From: JAGYLJ01 sp964383545 | Lineage (GTDB): Bacteria > Patescibacteriota > Minisyncoccia > Phycocordibacterales > UBA12079 | NCBI GenBank assembly: GCA_964383545.1 | Contig: CAYLHD010000013.1 | Location: 1-19,626, forward strand | Reading direction: 5' to 3' | DNA: 19,626 bases | Shown here: piece by piece, positions 1 to 8,140 of the stretch | How the letters are laid out: each line of letters begins with the position of its first letter | Position numbering within the stretch: position 1 is the first letter of the stretch | The notes under the pieces: model-generated | Seen by the model: the letters and a program-made list of their open reading frames with translations, nothing else | The model's database searches: none | What the model was told of the DNA's origin: nothing | Made by a program: the position numbers and the translations under genes

Positions 1-131
1 ATAATTTCAAGTGAAGATTTGTAAAAACGATTATGGTAATAATATGTTTTTACATAATCCGAACGCAGGAATTATATGCTTGCTTCATATAATTTATATT
101 ATATAAGTAATATAATAAATTTGCACTTAGA
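1..131. other. AT-rich intergenic region after gatA
   Basis: No coding sequence is supported here. Two inverted repeats are visible. One has arms 20-28 and 46-54 (9 bp, 17-nt loop). The other has arms 70-78 and 86-94 (9 bp, 7-nt loop). A weaker A/T-only dyad lies at 94-101/108-115. None is followed by a clear T-run on the minus strand, so a terminator for gatA is possible but not shown. No gatB start is visible on the minus strand before the window edge. Confidence 0.4.
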
Positions 132-1556
132 TTATGCACTTTTTCCTAAGAAATTTTCACTAATTTCAAACATAATGTCTTCCCTCATCTCAGGAGTTAT
201 TATTTGTAAACCTAAAGGTAAATCTTTTTCATCTCTTTTAACAAAGCCAGATGGAACTGAAATAGCTGGGATTCCCACAACATTAATTGAAACCGTGAAA
301 ATATCAGATAGATACATCTGTAAAGGATCATTTGATTTTTCTCCAATTTTAAAAGCTGGAGTTGGTGAAGTTGGAGTTATAACAGCATCCACTGTCTTAA
401 AAACTTCTTCAAAATCTTTCTTGATTACATCTCTCAAAGCCAATGCCTTATTGTAATAAGCATCATTATAGCCAGCTGAAAGAATATAAGTCCCCAACAT
501 AATTCGTCTTCTAACTTCCTTGCCAAAACCTTCCCCTTTCGTCTTCAGATAATCCTCCAACAAATTTTCACCTTCTTTCAGAAAACCATATCTCACTCCA
601 TCGTAACGAGCTAAATTAGTAGATACTTCAGCCGGCATAATAATATAATAAACCGCTAAAGCGTATTCCAAATTTGGCAAATCTATCTCTTTTATTTCAT
701 ATCCATTGTTTTTTAAACGATCGACTGAATCATAAAAATTAGCTAAAACATCTTCGTCCACTCCTTTCTCAACAAAATGTTTGGGAACACCGATTACCTT
801 ATTCTTTCTCTCCACTTGAGCTTCTTGGTAAACCTTGTCAGGAATACTAGTACTATCCATCTCATCATTACCTTTAATACAATCAAAGATAATTTGGACA
901 TCATCTACAACTTTCCCAAAAGGACTAATTTGATCTAAAGATGAACCCACAGCTACTGCCCCATGACGAGAAACTACTCCATAGGTTGATTTCATACCGA
1001 CTACCCCACAAAAACTAGCTGGTTGACGAACTGACCCTCCAGTATCAGTTCCTAAAGCTGCCAAACAAGCACCAGTAGCCACTGCCACAGCAGAACCACC
1101 AGACGAACCACCAGGAACTCTTGTTTCATCAAAAGGGTTTTTAGTCACACCATAGGCAGAATTTTCAGTAGAACTCCCCATAGCAAATTCATCCAAATTT
1201 GTTCCTCCAATAAAAACTACTCCTTCTGCTTTTAGTTTTCTAATAACAGTAGCATCATAAACTGCTTTATAATTTTCTAAAATTTTTGAACCAGCAGTCG
1301 TTCTCTTACCCTTAATACAAATATTATTCTTAATTGCCATGGGAATTCCGGTCAGTAGAGTAGCTTCTTTTTTCGCAAACATCTCATCTGCTTTTTCTGC
1401 CTGCTCCAACACATCATCAAATAACTCAATAAAAATATTGAGTTCGGGATTAATATTATCTAAACAAGCATGGGCTAAATCGCAAGCGGTAAAATCACCT
1501 TTAAGCATCTGACTGTGAGCTTCTCTGATGGTTAATTTTTTGGTATCAATTTTCAT
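132..1556 (-). CDS. gatA: Asp/Glu-tRNA amidotransferase subunit A
   Basis: GatA is the amidase subunit of GatCAB. It releases ammonia from glutamine so that Glu-tRNA(Gln) or Asp-tRNA(Asn) can be converted to Gln-tRNA or Asn-tRNA in the cytoplasm. The 474-residue protein has the amidase signature: AIKNN with catalytic Lys76, the GGSSGGS loop at 149-155 with cis-Ser151, and DTGGSVRQPA with nucleophile Ser175. This Lys-Ser-Ser spacing is that of the family. The length is slightly short of the usual ~485. The ATG start overlaps the gatC stop by 4 bp (ATGA), which suggests translational coupling. gatB, the kinase/transamidase subunit, is not in the window. Identification is secure from the motifs. 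Confidence 0.97.
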   Translation of the reverse strand: MKIDTKKLTIREAHSQMLKGDFTACDLAHACLDNINPELNIFIELFDDVLEQAEKADEMFAKKEATLLTGIPMAIKNNICIKGKRTTAGSKILENYKAVYDATVIRKLKAEGVVFIGGTNLDEFAMGSSTENSAYGVTKNPFDETRVPGGSSGGSAVAVATGACLAALGTDTGGSVRQPASFCGVVGMKSTYGVVSRHGAVAVGSSLDQISPFGKVVDDVQIIFDCIKGNDEMDSTSIPDKVYQEAQVERKNKVIGVPKHFVEKGVDEDVLANFYDSVDRLKNNGYEIKEIDLPNLEYALAVYYIIMPAEVSTNLARYDGVRYGFLKEGENLLEDYLKTKGEGFGKEVRRRIMLGTYILSAGYNDAYYNKALALRDVIKKDFEEVFKTVDAVITPTSPTPAFKIGEKSNDPLQMYLSDIFTVSINVVGIPAISVPSGFVKRDEKDLPLGLQIITPEMREDIMFEISENFLGKSA

Positions 1557-1831
1557 AAAATATTTTTAACTTTGAAATAACCACCTTCTTTTTTAGGTGC
1601 TTCTTCTAAAATAGCTTCTGTATACTTACCTTCTGTGTGAGGATTTTTATCTTCTCTCATTACATTTCTTAAACTTCCAACAACATCTTTCTTGTCATCT
1701 AATTTAACCGTTTGAACTTGATCAATAAAAGACAGAATTGAACCCATTTCGTCCAACAATTCTAATTTTTCGTCCTCGGACAAGTCAATTCGACATAAAC
1801 TAGCTAAATTTTCTATTTCTTTTATTTCCAT
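1553..1831 (-). CDS. gatC: Asp/Glu-tRNA amidotransferase subunit C
   Basis: GatC is the small subunit that wraps around and stabilises GatA in the GatCAB complex. The 92 residues match the family in size. The N-terminus is typical (an IENLASLCRIDLSEDE segment, then the ILSFIDQVQTVKLDD helix), as is the FKVKNIL C-terminus. It lies 15 bp after ligA and overlaps gatA by 4 bp, so ligA-gatC-gatA reads as one transcription unit. No Shine-Dalgarno sequence is seen before the ATG. Fusion of ligase and tRNA amidation genes in one operon is contextual and implies no shared function. Confidence 0.95.
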   Translation of the reverse strand: MEIKEIENLASLCRIDLSEDEKLELLDEMGSILSFIDQVQTVKLDDKKDVVGSLRNVMREDKNPHTEGKYTEAILEEAPKKEGGYFKVKNIL

Positions 1832-1846
1832 GAAGTTATTTTAACA

Positions 1847-3859
1847 CTAATTCACCATTTTTAGAAATTCCTTTTCATTTAGAATTTTAACTCCTAGTTT
1901 ACTAGCTGTAGTTAATTTTGAACCACCTTTTTCTCCAGCTATTAGAAAATCTATTTTCACAGAAATAGAACCTGACACAGAACCTCCTAATTGACGAATT
2001 CTATCCTTGGCTTCTTCCCTTCCCATTTTACTCAAAGTTCCTGTTAAAACAAAAGTTTTTCCTACAAACTTCTGAGAAATCTTTTTAGGGTTAACCACAT
2101 CAACTTTCTCTAAAAGTCTCTTAACCATTAATTGATTTTCTTTATTCTTAAACCAATCAATAATTGCCTGTGCAACCACATCACCCACTCCATCAATTTT
2201 ATCTAATTTTTCTAAAGAAGCTTGCTCAAACTTTTTGAAACTCCCGAAAGTATTCGCCAGATCAATAGCTGTTTCTTCCCCTACTTGATCAATTGATAAT
2301 GACATTATAAACTTAGCTAAATCAATTTTCTTAGATTTTTCTAGAGCCTCTAGCAAATTATCAACTGATTTTTCAGCAAATCTTGGCAAAGATAATAAAT
2401 CACCTCTTTCTAAAGAAAAAATATCGTCAAAAGTACTGATTAAATTTTCCTCCAACAAAACATCAATAACTTTTGGTCCTAAACCATCAACATCAAAAAC
2501 TTTCTTAGACACAAAGTGATGAAACTTCCTTTTTTGCTGAGCAAAAGAATTCTTATTAACACAACGCCAAGCCACTTGTCCTGGAATCTTCTCAATACTC
2601 CCATCTCCTCCACAGACAACAACTCTCTTAGGATAATGAAAAGATTTTTCATCTCCTGTTCTCATTTCCTTTAAAACAGACACTATTTTAGGAATAACAT
2701 CTCCAGCCTTTTCTAGAATAATAGTATCACCAATTCGAACATCTAATCTTTTAATTTCATCTTCATTATGCAAAGTGGCCCGAGAAACAACAGAACCTAA
2801 AACTGAAACTGGTCGAAGATGGGCCACCGGCGTTAATACTCCAGTCCTGCCTACCTGTAAAACAATATCCTCAACTACGGTCGTAACCTGTTCTGTTGGA
2901 AATTTCAAGGCAATCGCAAAACGAGGTGCTTTACCAGTATAACCAAGTTCTTTCTGTAATAACCTTTCGTTAACTTTAACCACTACACCATCAATCCAAT
3001 AATTTTCTTTTTCAGACTTCTTTTGCCATTTTTTCCAAAATTTAATTACTTCATCAACTCCCCGACATAGCTCAAACTTATCACAAACTTTTAACCCCCA
3101 TTCTTTTAATTGTCCAAGCTCTACAGTTTGTTTCTGAGGAACTATTTTCTCAGGATAAGATATATCATAAAGAAAACAATCTAATTTTCTGTCAGCTACT
3201 ACCTGAGAATCTAACTGTCTCATGGTACCTGCTGTCAAATTACGAGGGTTAGCATATAAATCTTCATTAACTTTTTTTCTTTCTTTATTTATTTTCTCAA
3301 AAACATCTTTAGCCATCCAAATTTCACCTTCTACAATTACATTTACTTTTTCCCTCAAAACTAAAGGAATTGATTGAATAGTTCTAACATTAGTTAAAAC
3401 GTTTTCACCAACTTTTCCATTACCTCTAGTAGCTGCCATCATTAGTTTTCCATCTATGTACTCAAGCACAACATGCATTCCATCAATTTTTAATTCACAA
3501 CAATATTCCAATTTATCAGAATCAACTATTTTTAGAGCTTTTTTAACCCGAATGTTAAAGTCTTTAATATCATCCTCGGTAAAAGCATCGTTAAAAGACC
3601 ATTGAGCAACCTTATGTTCTACTTTTTCAAATTTTTCTAAAGGTTGGCCAGCCACTCTTTGACTAGGTGAATCAGTTGTCACTAAATGTAGATACTTTTT
3701 TTCAATCTTTACCAATTCATCCTTTAAAGAATCGAGTGCTTCTTCTGAAATTTCTTGTTTATCTAATACATGATAAGAATAACGGTGTTTTTCAATCACT
3801 TCTTTTAACTTATTTAAGCGTTTTAACACTGATTCTGGTACTTTTTCTGGATTATTCAT
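1847..3859 (-). CDS. ligA: NAD+-dependent DNA ligase
   Basis: LigA seals nicks in replication and repair using NAD+. Domains of the 670-residue protein in order: Ia and adenylation domain with KIDG at 124-127 (adenylated Lys124), an OB fold around 325-400, a zinc-finger region at 413-441, helix-hairpin-helix repeats at about 445-585, and a C-terminal BRCT domain from about 594. Length is normal. The zinc finger is unusual. Only Cys416 and Cys433 remain of the family's four cysteines. The other two aligned positions are Val413 and Ser438 (RCVNKNSFAQQ instead of the usual RCxNxxCPAQ). The first segment also reads HKVAQWSFNDAF where most bacteria have HxxPMLSLxNAF. These changes look lineage-specific rather than decay, since the catalytic residues are intact. 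Its mRNA probably starts at or next to the ATG. Confidence 0.96.
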   Translation of the reverse strand: MNNPEKVPESVLKRLNKLKEVIEKHRYSYHVLDKQEISEEALDSLKDELVKIEKKYLHLVTTDSPSQRVAGQPLEKFEKVEHKVAQWSFNDAFTEDDIKDFNIRVKKALKIVDSDKLEYCCELKIDGMHVVLEYIDGKLMMAATRGNGKVGENVLTNVRTIQSIPLVLREKVNVIVEGEIWMAKDVFEKINKERKKVNEDLYANPRNLTAGTMRQLDSQVVADRKLDCFLYDISYPEKIVPQKQTVELGQLKEWGLKVCDKFELCRGVDEVIKFWKKWQKKSEKENYWIDGVVVKVNERLLQKELGYTGKAPRFAIALKFPTEQVTTVVEDIVLQVGRTGVLTPVAHLRPVSVLGSVVSRATLHNEDEIKRLDVRIGDTIILEKAGDVIPKIVSVLKEMRTGDEKSFHYPKRVVVCGGDGSIEKIPGQVAWRCVNKNSFAQQKRKFHHFVSKKVFDVDGLGPKVIDVLLEENLISTFDDIFSLERGDLLSLPRFAEKSVDNLLEALEKSKKIDLAKFIMSLSIDQVGEETAIDLANTFGSFKKFEQASLEKLDKIDGVGDVVAQAIIDWFKNKENQLMVKRLLEKVDVVNPKKISQKFVGKTFVLTGTLSKMGREEAKDRIRQLGGSVSGSISVKIDFLIAGEKGGSKLTTASKLGVKILNEKEFLKMVN

Positions 3860-3865
3860 AGAGCA

Positions 3866-3874
3866 ATTATATCA
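3866..3874 (-). promoter_or_regulatory. Extended -10 promoter of ligA (leaderless)
   Basis: The minus strand reads TGATATAAT, a TGn-extended -10 box, followed by 6 nt and then the ligA ATG. A start point about 7 nt after the -10 would fall on the ATG itself. No convincing -35 box is seen at the right distance, as expected for an extended -10 promoter. Confidence 0.6.
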
Positions 3875-3888
3875 TTTTATACTGTAAA

Positions 3889-3927
3889 ATAAATAAAAAA
3901 GAACGAATTCAATTCACGAATTCGTCC
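3889..3927 (-). terminator. Terminator of the pilD-prepilin operon
   Basis: Inverted repeat 3903-3910/3918-3925 (8 bp, 7-nt loop). On the minus strand it is followed by a T-rich tract of TTTTTTATTTATTT type at 3900-3887. It lies between the PilX-like stop codon and the ligA promoter. Confidence 0.65.
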
Positions 3928-3946
3928 TAAAAACTAAAATAACCAA

Positions 3947-4423
3947 CTAATATCTAACCCTCCAAGCTCTCTCCACTCTTCGAGAGTCACTGGGATCACC
4001 ACTGTTTCTACCTCGAGAAACAATTTCTGTTTTCATATCAGCTGTTTTTGTAACGGTTACCTCTACATAAGAATCACTTAATGAGCCAAAACTATAATCA
4101 AAACTACTCACTTGCTCCCCTTCATCTACCGTATAGAAAACTTCAATATCATCAAGCCCTGCACATGAAATAGGAGTAATATGAAGTGGAGTAGAAGTTG
4201 AAAATGCATCCTTCTGTATATCCCAGTATAAAGCACATTCCATTCCACCATCAGCTGCATAAAAAGCAAATAAAGATTCTCTTCCTCCAAAAGACAACCC
4301 CAATTCCTTCATAGAAATAGAATAAACTGACAAACCAATCATCAAGAAAACATTAGCCAATAACAAAGCAATAAGAGTAACAAATCCAGTATTTCCTATT
4401 TTTTTGTTTAATTTATTTTTCAT
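3947..4423 (-). CDS. PilX-like minor pilin component
   Basis: A 158-residue membrane-anchored protein with a prepilin-like start. After a short basic leader (MKNKLNKKIGNTG) comes one hydrophobic helix (about residues 14-36). A conserved-looking AADGGMECALYWD stretch follows, then a beta-rich C-terminal half. The usual Glu5 of pilins is replaced by Ile in the FVTLI segment, which is typical of PilX-type proteins. PilX family members act at the pilus tip and in pilus assembly. I chose the ATG at 4423, which follows the previous stop codon by 2 nt. A longer reading would need a TTG inside the preceding gene. It is the last gene of the pilD operon. The family name is by position and N-terminal pattern; the C-terminal half is not recognised. 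Confidence 0.75.
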   Translation of the reverse strand: MKNKLNKKIGNTGFVTLIALLLANVFLMIGLSVYSISMKELGLSFGGRESLFAFYAADGGMECALYWDIQKDAFSTSTPLHITPISCAGLDDIEVFYTVDEGEQVSSFDYSFGSLSDSYVEVTVTKTADMKTEIVSRGRNSGDPSDSRRVERAWRVRY

Positions 4424-4425
4424 AA

Positions 4426-4956
4426 TTATTGCCAATTTAACATATGTTCCTCTATTACAAAGACTCCGTCTCTAGGACCTTCTTTCCAATCCATGGTTAC
4501 AGTTACAAGAACCTCTTGACTAAGAGTTATCTCATTAATATTTATCGTCCTAGTAAAAACTGTTGGAGGATCTCCCGAATCATAACCATAAATTTTTGAA
4601 TCTGAGTTAAAGTTAAGAGGAGAACAAGTTGTTGAACAGGAATCAACATTCCTATGATCACTAGTTTCAACTATACACTTAGCACCAACACCAACACAAT
4701 CACCCAAACCTAACAACCAATTATTACCTGTCAAAATATTTTCATCTCGAATATTCCTAACATATTCCATCCCGTCCTGAGCCAAATACATAGCTGTAAT
4801 TTGAGCTTTGGTAGTCTTTGAAATAGATAAACTCTTCATCACTAAAGTTAAAGGTCCAACTATTGAAATTATTAAAATAGTGATAGCCACAAAAGTTTCA
4901 ATCAAAGTAAACCCTTTTTTAAAATCACTTCTTCTTTTTTCAATAAAAAATTTCAT
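4426..4956 (-). CDS. PilV/GspI-like type IV minor prepilin
   Basis: A 176-residue prepilin. The leader MKFFIEKRRSDFKKG is basic and ends in the PilD cleavage site G/FTLIE with Glu5 present. One long hydrophobic helix (about 16-40) follows, then ITAMYLAQDGMEYVRNIRDEN, a signature of the PilV/GspI class. Four cysteines in the C-terminal part (in GDCVGVGAKC and SCSTTC) could form disulfides outside the cell. The ATG at 4956 comes 7 nt after the previous stop. The upstream alternative is a TTG overlapping the preceding gene, which I reject. It probably belongs to the minor-pilin tip complex. Subfamily assignment is moderate, prepilin identity strong. Confidence 0.85.
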   Translation of the reverse strand: MKFFIEKRRSDFKKGFTLIETFVAITILIISIVGPLTLVMKSLSISKTTKAQITAMYLAQDGMEYVRNIRDENILTGNNWLLGLGDCVGVGAKCIVETSDHRNVDSCSTTCSPLNFNSDSKIYGYDSGDPPTVFTRTININEITLSQEVLVTVTMDWKEGPRDGVFVIEEHMLNWQ

Positions 4957-4963
4957 ATATAAA

Positions 4964-5563
4964 TTAAAAATCAATTAACCTCTGAGAGACAGTAGTCTGC
5001 AAATTAAAATACGATTTTCCTCTATCACCCACAGAGCCTAAATCAACATGACCGCCAACACTAATCAAAGCCCTTGGTTGTATATTATCACTTACACCAC
5101 CGTCCAGTTGTGCACCAGCCACATAAAAAGTCAGACTTTCAATTACAACCTTATTTGATGTTAAAAATAAACTATCTTCATCATCTTTTTTTCTCATTAT
5201 CCTTTGATAACCAGTAATTGGATCAGGCTTTAAAGTATAAGTAACCTGATAACCTTCAAAAGACTTAAAGGATAAATAATCCCCACCAGTTTGACAATTT
5301 TTAGGATCTGTAATCGCTCCATCACTTCCACAATGGTAAACACTTCCCACTCGAATTTCACGTGACATCATTTCCATGGCCAAATTTAGATTATTAACAG
5401 CTGTCTGAATAGCCTGATTTTGTTTATTAGCATTTAAAACAGACATCAAAGAACCCATAGCAATCACCATCACCATGCTAAAAATAGCTACAGAGGTAAT
5501 CATTTCCACTAAAGTAAAACCTTTTTTTAATTTATTTTTATTTTTTTCTAACAAATAAACCAT
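4964..5563 (-). CDS. PilW/GspJ-like type IV minor prepilin
   Basis: A 199-residue prepilin with a lysine-rich leader (LEKNKNKLKKG), cleavage motif G/FTLVE and a hydrophobic helix of about 25 residues. The segment LNLAMEMMSREIRVGS is typical of PilW/GspJ-class minor pilins. The rest is a beta-rich domain that ends in TTVSQRLIDF. The ATG at 5563 is 5 nt after the preceding stop codon. It sits third in pilD-GspH-PilW-PilV-PilX, the usual order for a minor-pilin cluster, and likely helps prime pilus assembly at the membrane. Confidence 0.85.
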   Translation of the reverse strand: MVYLLEKNKNKLKKGFTLVEMITSVAIFSMVMVIAMGSLMSVLNANKQNQAIQTAVNNLNLAMEMMSREIRVGSVYHCGSDGAITDPKNCQTGGDYLSFKSFEGYQVTYTLKPDPITGYQRIMRKKDDEDSLFLTSNKVVIESLTFYVAGAQLDGGVSDNIQPRALISVGGHVDLGSVGDRGKSYFNLQTTVSQRLIDF

Positions 5564-5568
5564 AAAAC

Positions 5569-6126
5569 TTAATCGATCGAAATTTGACCCAACCTATTAA
5601 TAGATATAACCTTCTCTTCGTTTTTCTTAGAAGTAATAGTAATTTTCCCTGTTGACTCTAAAAAAGCATTATTATTACTTATATATGCTGTTGGATCTGG
5701 TCTTATGAAACTAATACTAAGTTTGGTTACATTACAATCAACTCCTGCACATAATTTAGTTATTTCACTGCCACCTGTTATCTTCAAACTATCAACTTCA
5801 GTTTCTCCTAAATCATAGATATGATCTTCATTTTCATCTAAATAGAGTACCAACTTATCAGGATTAGCTAAATCAAAATAAACTCCATAACCAGCCTCAA
5901 AGGTAGAAATTGCTCCTATTTTAGTCTCCTTTGATTGCAAACCATATGACTGTGCCTGACGAATCGTTAAAGAAATCTCGTAGGCTAGATTTTCTAGCAA
6001 AACATTATTATTAAAACCAGATTGATTAAAAAAAACAATCCCAGAAACAATCACAAGTATTGCAATTGAAACCAATAATTCAATTAAAGAAAATCCTCTA
6101 TCATTTTTTAAATTTATTTTATTCAT
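5569..6126 (-). CDS. GspH/FimT-like type IV minor prepilin
   Basis: A 185-residue prepilin beginning MNKINLKNDRG/FSLIE, cut by PilD after Gly11. The helix LLVSIAILVIVSGIVFF follows, then LENLAYEISLTIRQAQSYGLQS and a YGVYFD segment. That pattern is common in GspH/FimT-like pilins of Patescibacteria. The ATG at 6126 overlaps the pilD stop by 4 bp (ATGA), so it is probably translationally coupled to pilD. A longer reading would need a TTG inside pilD and would give a non-standard leader. Confidence 0.85.
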   Translation of the reverse strand: MNKINLKNDRGFSLIELLVSIAILVIVSGIVFFNQSGFNNNVLLENLAYEISLTIRQAQSYGLQSKETKIGAISTFEAGYGVYFDLANPDKLVLYLDENEDHIYDLGETEVDSLKITGGSEITKLCAGVDCNVTKLSISFIRPDPTAYISNNNAFLESTGKITITSKKNEEKVISINRLGQISID

Positions 6127-6944
6127 AACAAGAACGCACCCAATCCCCAAACATCCCAACCAAAGAAAAAGACCAACATTATTCCAATAATCAAAAACGG
6201 AGCAAGGGGTAATTCACTCTTAATTGTAAAAGTTTTACTACCTAAAGACAATCGACCCTTTGGAACAACTTTTGAAAGAAAGATTAAAAATACACCTATA
6301 ACAGCCCCTAACCAAACTCCTAAAATAATAGCCGATGAACCCTCTACTAAACCTAAAAACCAGCCAATTCCTAAAGATAACTTAGCATCACCAAAACCTA
6401 TCCATTGACCTTTTGAAATAAACCACAAAAATGCAAATGGAAAAGCTAAAATTGGACCAGCCCACAAACTACTAGCTAGAAAAAATTGCCACCAAGAGTT
6501 AGAAAGATTATCAAAACCACTTATAACACTTATTAAAGAAAAACCAATAAATACAAAAACTAGTAAATCAGGAATTATTTTATGATAAAGATCATAGACA
6601 AAAATAACAATTAAAATGGAAAAAATAACCCACAAGTATATTAAATAAATAATATTCTGAGCACCTACAAAAATAAAAGTTAACAAAAAAATTAAACCAG
6701 TAATTAATTCTACCAAGGGATACTGACAAGAAATTTTCTTACAACACTGTCTACATTTTCCTCTTAAAAATACATAACTAATTACAGGAATTAATTCAAA
6801 CCACTTTAATTGGTGATCACAATTTGGACAAGCTGAACGACCATTCAAAGATTTTTGACCATATCTCAAAATAACCACATTCAAGAAACTCCCAATAATA
6901 GTTCCAAAAATAAATACTCCTATTTGCAATAAATAATCTTCCAT
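6123..6944 (-). CDS. pilD: Prepilin peptidase / N-methyltransferase
   Basis: PilD cuts the leader peptide of prepilins and methylates the new N-terminus in the membrane. The 273-residue protein has the N-terminal GSFLNVVILR motif and two CxxC pairs (Cys39/42 and Cys64/67) of the cytoplasmic methylase loop. It has about eight hydrophobic segments and both catalytic aspartates: Asp118 in VYDLYHKIIPD and Asp186 in GFGDAKL. A conserved LPLAPFL stretch is near the C-terminus. I chose the ATG at 6944 because the family motif follows at once and a promoter sits right before it. The open frame continues to a TTG at 7061, but that extension is hydrophobic filler. It leads an operon of four prepilins, its likely substrates. 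Confidence 0.94.
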   Translation of the reverse strand: MEDYLLQIGVFIFGTIIGSFLNVVILRYGQKSLNGRSACPNCDHQLKWFELIPVISYVFLRGKCRQCCKKISCQYPLVELITGLIFLLTFIFVGAQNIIYLIYLWVIFSILIVIFVYDLYHKIIPDLLVFVFIGFSLISVISGFDNLSNSWWQFFLASSLWAGPILAFPFAFLWFISKGQWIGFGDAKLSLGIGWFLGLVEGSSAIILGVWLGAVIGVFLIFLSKVVPKGRLSLGSKTFTIKSELPLAPFLIIGIMLVFFFGWDVWGLGAFLL

Positions 6945-6951
6945 TAAGTAA

Positions 6952-6960
6952 ATTATATCA
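6952..6960 (-). promoter_or_regulatory. Extended -10 promoter of pilD (leaderless)
   Basis: The minus strand reads TGATATAAT, then 7 nt, then the pilD ATG. This is the same 9-mer as before ligA and pilM. Transcription would begin at or within a base or two of the start codon. Confidence 0.6.
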
Positions 6961-7001
6961 TAAAAACAAATAGCGATTAACAAAAACCGGTAAATTATAA
7001 C

Positions 7002-7188
7002 AAATCCAAATAAACAAAATTTAAGTAGTAAAAAATTTTTTACTAAAGCACCACAAAACAATCACTTAAAAATTCCAAACTCCTCCTAGTGGATCGTCAA
7101 ACAGTGGAATTTTTTCTTGAGCTAAAGCTCAAGAACAGTCATTGTTTTGTTAAAAATTTTAATCCTCAAATTTTGTTTATTTGGATTT
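7002..7188. repeat. Large nested inverted-repeat element (MITE-like or structured RNA)
   Basis: The outer arms 7002-7022 and 7168-7188 are a perfect 21-bp inverted repeat. Inside are a 10-bp pair (7053-7062/7141-7150), a 9-bp pair (7067-7075/7106-7114), a perfect 10-bp hairpin with a 2-base AA centre (7114-7123/7126-7135), and a perfect 20-bp palindrome (7026-7045). The whole can fold into one closed, branched structure. No ORF is supported inside and no clear target-site duplication flanks it. It fills most of the gene-free stretch 6961-7206 between the two pilus operons. Confidence 0.6.
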
Positions 7189-7206
7189 AGTACCACAAGT
7201 TAAAAT

Positions 7207-7242
7207 AAAAAACCCTTCAGTTCATTAACTGAAGGGTTTTTT
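7207..7242 (-). terminator. Strong terminator of the pilM-pilin operon
   Basis: A perfect 16-bp stem (7207-7222/7227-7242) with loop CATT, GC-rich core ACCCTTCAG and runs of T at the stem end on either strand. It starts 16 bp after the stop codon of the last pilin gene. It could work in both directions, but only the minus strand has a gene ending here. Confidence 0.9.
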
Positions 7243-7257
7243 ATTTTTTTCTTTGTT

Positions 7258-7710
7258 TTAAGGAGTTACATCATAACACCTTTCGTTATCTCCTGAAGAA
7301 ACTTTTGAGGCACAATCAGTGCTTGCTCCAAGAAAACCAGTAGTATCATCATCATCCTCTAAAACAAGTTTATTATACTCTTGTAAAAGTGCTCCTAGAT
7401 GATAATTCTGACCTTTACTACTATAAAAATAGTTAGTTCCTTCGGTTGGATCCTTTGATATTTTTAAGAAACTAGATAAAGGTGTATCTGTGTAGATATC
7501 AGTTGGATAAGCACTATTTACATCATAATATAATTCTAGAGCTAACTGAATATTTTTAATATCTGAAATTCTTCTCCCGTCATTAGCTATATTACGAGCA
7601 CCACCCATGGAAGTTAACACAACTGCTGAAAGGATACCGATAATCGCTATTGTTACCAATAACTCAATTAAAGTAAATCCTCTATTCTGCTGTTCTGATT
7701 TGATAATCAT
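7258..7710 (-). CDS. Type IV pilin-like protein (third prepilin)
   Basis: A 150-residue prepilin with leader MIIKSEQQNRG, cleavage motif G/FTLIE and helix LLVTIAIIGILSAVVLTSMGG. The GRRISDIKNIQLALELYYD segment with a following YP is typical of major-pilin-type proteins in Patescibacteria. The C-terminal part holds two cysteines (STDCAS and ERCYD) that may close a disulfide loop, and an acidic DDDDTT stretch. It is last in the operon, 7 nt after the preceding stop codon and just before a strong terminator. It is a fibre or minor subunit; which one cannot be told from sequence. Confidence 0.88.
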   Translation of the reverse strand: MIIKSEQQNRGFTLIELLVTIAIIGILSAVVLTSMGGARNIANDGRRISDIKNIQLALELYYDVNSAYPTDIYTDTPLSSFLKISKDPTEGTNYFYSSKGQNYHLGALLQEYNKLVLEDDDDTTGFLGASTDCASKVSSGDNERCYDVTP

Positions 7711-7717
7711 AATTTAC

Positions 7718-8128
7718 TTACGGACAAGTCACAGGTGTATTAGTTACACAACCTGTTTCACTACATACCACCTCTCGTGTATCTAATTCATTTGTACATG
7801 CCCTATAATTACCAGTAGTTGCGCTCTTTGTATATTGCCATCCATTTGGTAATTCTTTAAATACTGCCGCGTCATTAGCTGTAGAACAAACCTTTCCATC
7901 GATTACAGGCGTTACCAATGTAAAGTTAACCACGGTCCCAGAATTCTCACAAATAACTAAATAGGGATGTAAACCGCTCATTTGCGTTTGTACTACCGCC
8001 AATCTAGCCTTTGGTCGAGAAGTTGTAAATGAAGCTGCTGTGAAAGCGGAAAGCAGACCAATGATAGAAACCACTATTAACATTTCTACCAAAGAAAAGC
8101 CTTTTTTCATTTTTAAACAGCTAACCAT
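7718..8128 (-). CDS. Type IV pilin-like protein (second prepilin)
   Basis: A 136-residue prepilin with the motif KKG/FSLVEMLIVVSIIGLLSAFTAASF. The globular part is short and contains seven cysteines (including CENSG, CTNELD, CSETGC and the C-terminal CP), enough for several disulfides. Two ATG starts are possible: 8128 (10-residue leader MVSCLKMKKG) and 8110 (4-residue leader MKKG). I kept the longer one because a 4-residue leader is unusually short; neither has a Shine-Dalgarno sequence. It sits between two other prepilin genes in the same operon. Confidence 0.85.
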   Translation of the reverse strand: MVSCLKMKKGFSLVEMLIVVSIIGLLSAFTAASFTTSRPKARLAVVQTQMSGLHPYLVICENSGTVVNFTLVTPVIDGKVCSTANDAAVFKELPNGWQYTKSATTGNYRACTNELDTREVVCSETGCVTNTPVTCP

Positions 8129-8140
8129 CTTAAATTAATT

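Noticed and set aside
76..456. Plus-strand frame inside gatA
   Set aside because: It is antisense to a well-supported gene and has no recognisable domain. The same holds for the frames at 3667-3861, 10680-10907 and 14361-14603.
6945..7061. Longer pilD starting at a TTG (7061)
   Set aside because: The family N-terminal motif begins right after the ATG at 6944, which has its own promoter; the extension is not conserved-looking.
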